This document shows positions 61,444-64,000 of a stretch of 64,000 nt of DNA, piece by piece. This DNA is from Anaerolineaceae bacterium (GTDB taxonomy: Bacteria > Chloroflexota > Anaerolineae > Aggregatilineales > Phototrophicaceae): the NCBI GenBank assembly GCA_020634115.1, contig JACKCH010000010.1, positions 930,001-994,000 on the forward strand, read 5' to 3'. Under the pieces are notes generated by a model, which worked only from the letters and a program-made list of their open reading frames with translations, did not search any database and was not told the origin of the DNA. Position 1 is the first letter of the stretch; every line of letters starts with the position of its first letter. The translations under genes and the position numbers were made by a program.

Positions 61444-62694
61444 ATGACCAGTTTATGGATTTATAACGGGACATTAATTGATGGAACAGGTCGTCCCCCT
61501 GTTAAAAACGCGGTGGTGCTGGTTGAAAACAATCGTATTCGGGCGGTAGGCGCTGCCGATTCGATCTCATACCCTGGTGGGGATATAACCGATGTGGATG
61601 CCAGGGGCGGCTTCATTCTGCCCGGTATGATTGATACCCATATCCACGCTATGTTTGAGATCGGAGATATGCGCCAGGCGATTACCCGTCCGTTTTCGCT
61701 TAATTTCTACCGGGCTATTCCGTTTTTACGCCGGACGATTGAGGCCGGAATAACGACAGTGCGGGATGCAGGCGGCGCTGACCTGGGTGTTAAGCAGGCC
61801 CTTGAAGAAGGCCTGATTCTCGGCCCCCGGATGCAGATCAGTATCACCGTGCTGGGAATCACGGGCGGTCATGCCGATGGCTGGATGCCATCCGGCGCGG
61901 CCTATAATCTGTTCCCGGATTATCCCGGCAATCCCAACGGCATTTGTGACGGCGTGGAAGAAGTCCGCAAGAAAGTGCGCGAGGTGCTGCGGGCTGGGGC
62001 CGAGGTCATCAAAATCTGCTCGACAGGCGGTGTCCTTAGCCCGACTGACCACCCGGAGTATACGCAGTTTTCGCCGGAAGAACTGGCGGTTATCGTGCAG
62101 GAAGCCCGCTACCGTCGCAATACGAAAGTGATGGCCCATGCCCAGGGCGCGGAGGGCGTCAAAAACGCTGTGCGGGCTGGTATTCACTCCATCGAACACG
62201 GTATTTACCTGGATGAAGAAGCCATTGACCTGATGCTGGAACACGGCACATTCCTTGTGCCGACGCTGCTCGCGCCGCTTTCGGTGCTGGAACAGGCCGA
62301 AGCCAATCCAGGGTCTATGCCGGAATACGGGATCCGTAAGGCACGGGAAGTCATCGAAATCCACCGGGACAGCATCGCCAATGCGCATCGTAGCGGGGTG
62401 AAAATTGCGATGGGGACGGACGCCGGGGTGATGCCACACGGTACCAACTTACGTGAACTCGGCCTGATGTGTGATATTGGCATGTCCCCCATGGAGGCGA
62501 TTGTCGCTACCACCCAGACCGCTGCGACTGTGCTGGGCTGGCAGGATAACATCGGCACGCTGGAGGCCGGTAAACTGGCAGATGTCATCGTCACGCGAAC
62601 CGACCCGCTGGCCGACATCCGCTCACTGGAAATGCCGGATAATATCCCGGTAGTGATTAAAGATGGACGGATTGTTAAAGACCGCCGCGTATAA
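61444..62694 (+). CDS. Metal-dependent amidohydrolase (imidazolonepropionase/prolidase-like)
   Basis: A 416-residue amidohydrolase-superfamily enzyme. Metal ligands appear in order: HIH in IDTHIHAMF, Lys in AEVIKICSTGG (bridging, likely carboxylated), His in VMAHAQG, His in HSIEHGIYL, and Asp in AMGTDAGVMPHG. The composite beta-sandwich is formed by the N-terminus and the C-terminal GKLADVIVTRTDPL. Relatives cleave Xaa-Pro, Xaa-Arg or similar dipeptides, or imidazolonepropionate. AAAGGGCAG precedes the ATG. It stands alone and in the opposite direction from the small CWC operon. Confidence 0.92.
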   Translation: MTSLWIYNGTLIDGTGRPPVKNAVVLVENNRIRAVGAADSISYPGGDITDVDARGGFILPGMIDTHIHAMFEIGDMRQAITRPFSLNFYRAIPFLRRTIEAGITTVRDAGGADLGVKQALEEGLILGPRMQISITVLGITGGHADGWMPSGAAYNLFPDYPGNPNGICDGVEEVRKKVREVLRAGAEVIKICSTGGVLSPTDHPEYTQFSPEELAVIVQEARYRRNTKVMAHAQGAEGVKNAVRAGIHSIEHGIYLDEEAIDLMLEHGTFLVPTLLAPLSVLEQAEANPGSMPEYGIRKAREVIEIHRDSIANAHRSGVKIAMGTDAGVMPHGTNLRELGLMCDIGMSPMEAIVATTQTAATVLGWQDNIGTLEAGKLADVIVTRTDPLADIRSLEMPDNIPVVIKDGRIVKDRRV

Positions 62695-63057
62695 AAGACA
62701 CAGGATGCCGTCCGTTTTAGTGGCGTCATCATGGGTTCGAGCACGGGATTTGTGCTGTTGTTCACGCCGCATAAGTCCCTTGTTTGACCATTTTTTGAGT
62801 CCGGCATCTCTCTTTGCGCAGAAATGAGAATCCTGCTAAAGTGTACCTGCCTGCGGGACATATAAACGTGTCATTCTGGTTCTGTAGGGGCGGTTTCTGC
62901 CTGCTGGTTGACCATCAACCACGGCGATTTTAGGAAAGTTAAAGACGGTTCGTGGGGAACTACCGGCCAGCGGTTAGGTCTCTTGCTCTGACATTTCGAC
63001 ATCTGGTGATATACCTTGTCTCGACCTCTACCATCTGGAAAGAAGCGGTAAACGGCT
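62695..63057. other. Intergenic region without recognised gene
   Basis: 363 bases between the amidohydrolase and glycosyltransferase genes. It contains one half of the GTAGGGGCG-type sequence (near 62884) without a matching arm. No RNA gene, terminator with T-run or clear promoter was found by eye. Confidence 0.4.
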
Positions 63058-64000
63058 ATGCGAATTCTGATTGCTGCACATGGCTTCCCCCCGACCCACT
63101 CCGCCGGAGCGGAACGCCGGGCGGAACGTATGGCACGCTGGTTAGCGACTCATGGGCATAAGGTTGAAGTATTCGCGGTTGAAAAGCTGGATGAGCCGGG
63201 GTTTCGGGTAGAGACAACGACTCAGGATGGCTTCACGGTTCACCGTCTGCACTATGACATCAAAATAGGGGATTTCTTTCACAATCTGTATGACTACCCT
63301 CCGGCGGGGGAGGCGCTGCGGGAGGTGCTGGCCCAGGGGCAGTTCGACCTGGTGCATGTCGTCAGTGGCTATCTTTTGGGCGGGCAGGCTATTCATACCG
63401 TGCGTGATGCTGGATTGCCTGTGGTCGTCACCCTGACCGAGTATTGGTTCATGTGTGCGCGGCTGAACCTGATTCAAGCTACCGGAGCGTTGTGCAGCGG
63501 GCCGGAAAGCGACGAGAAATGTATGCGCTGCTTGCAGGAAGATAAGCGGCGCTTCCGCCTGGCCGCGCAGGCCGCGCCAGCGGTGATGGATGTATTCTGG
63601 TCATTTGCTGATCGCCTTCCTTTTGCAATTCAGCAGACCGCTCAGATTCATGACCGTCAGCAGACACTGCGCCAGGCGTTGGATGCCGCGACTCTGGTCA
63701 TTTGCCCCTCGCATTATCTGATCCAAAAGTTTGGGGAATTCGGCTTTGATACCGGGCGTTTCACCTTCCTGCGGCAAGGGCTGGCGGCTCCTGCCGGGGA
63801 GAAGCCGGTGGCCGAACGCCACGATCACATCTTGAAGTTGGGCTATACCGGGCAGATCAAACGCCATAAAGGTGTGGATTTACTGGTGGATGCCGTAATC
63901 CCGTTGCTGGATTCTGGTCAGTCGGTGAGTCTTGATCTGTGGGGATCGGAGACTGAGGAGCCGGACTATGTGGCGAAGCTCAAAGCGCAGACCGCCAGAT
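63058..64000 (+). CDS. GT4-family glycosyltransferase, 3' end outside the window
   Basis: The frame is open from ATG 63058 to the window end (314 codons). The N-terminal domain shows MRILIAAHGFPPTHSAGAERRAERMARWL, the acceptor-side Gly-rich loop of GT4 enzymes, and GQFDLVHVVSGYLLGG. The second domain begins LKLGYTGQIKRHKGVDLLVDAV, the usual start of the donor-binding half. A CSGPESDEKCMRC segment (about 142-154) adds Cys residues also seen in some polysaccharide GT4s. It transfers a sugar from a nucleotide donor in glycan or exopolysaccharide synthesis. The catalytic Glu region lies beyond the window. Confidence 0.88.
   Translation, partial: MRILIAAHGFPPTHSAGAERRAERMARWLATHGHKVEVFAVEKLDEPGFRVETTTQDGFTVHRLHYDIKIGDFFHNLYDYPPAGEALREVLAQGQFDLVHVVSGYLLGGQAIHTVRDAGLPVVVTLTEYWFMCARLNLIQATGALCSGPESDEKCMRCLQEDKRRFRLAAQAAPAVMDVFWSFADRLPFAIQQTAQIHDRQQTLRQALDAATLVICPSHYLIQKFGEFGFDTGRFTFLRQGLAAPAGEKPVAERHDHILKLGYTGQIKRHKGVDLLVDAVIPLLDSGQSVSLDLWGSETEEPDYVAKLKAQTAR

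Overview
The window reads as a chromosomal segment of a GC-rich bacterium, most likely a Chloroflexota (Anaerolineae-like) lineage. The support is indirect: a coproporphyrin-type heme locus, LacI/ABC glycoside loci, a nucleoside (BMP) ABC operon, a FtsH whose extracytoplasmic region looks extended, HEAT-repeat proteins, and short GTAGGGGC-type palindromes between genes. I saw no rRNA, tRNA, CRISPR array, transposase or phage gene.

1-17434 (+): the 3' part of a hybrid polyketide/non-ribosomal peptide cluster. A truncated PKS (C-methyltransferase-KR-ACP) is followed by a complete fully reducing PKS module (KS-AT-DH-ER-KR-ACP, malonyl-type AT) and a two-module NRPS (C-A-PCP-C-A-PCP). The specificity-pocket residues read by eye predict beta-alanine, then asparagine. 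There is no thioesterase or reductase domain. Instead two tightly coupled alpha/beta-hydrolases follow, one with Arg and one with Cys where the nucleophilic Ser is expected. This is the strongest candidate for an undescribed system: an acyl-beta-Ala-Asn type product with an unusual release or tailoring step.

17493-22593: a minus-strand flavinylation operon (membrane cytochrome-like DUF4405 protein, Ser/Thr-rich two-TM protein, FMN-binding-domain protein, ApbE). It diverges from a plus-strand OmpR-type two-component system, and the shared intergenic region carries repeated palindromic sites. A zinc alcohol dehydrogenase follows.

24145-35642 (-): a carbohydrate-uptake and degradation locus: LacI repressor, sugar-binding protein, two permeases, GH5-like and GH39/44/51-like enzymes, a PIG-V-like membrane protein, GH1 and GH3. 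A near-consensus promoter with a 16-bp palindrome at +1 lies before lacI. A second copy of the palindrome lies inside the signal-peptide codons of the binding protein.

36028-39485 (+): a heme locus: a chlorite-dismutase-family (HemQ/ChdC-like) protein fused to a Rieske [2Fe-2S] domain, a ferrochelatase, and an AhbD/NirJ-like radical SAM protein. Two different ways of decarboxylating Fe-coproporphyrin may therefore be encoded together.

39536-48723: a Dpp/Opp-type ABC importer (no ATPase genes here), an S9 peptidase, a HEAT-repeat protein and FtsH. 49051-54730 (+): a purine-nucleoside-type ABC operon ending in a lone FAD subunit of a molybdenum hydroxylase. 54752-57631 (-): an NAD operon with separate synthetase and nitrilase-type subunits, a small unknown protein, and a frameshifted, AT-richer FRG-domain gene wedged between. 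57963-64000: a D-aminoacylase-like protein with a HEAT/Lys-rich tail, two small proteins (one CWC zinc-type), an imidazolonepropionase-like amidohydrolase, and a GT4 glycosyltransferase cut by the window end.
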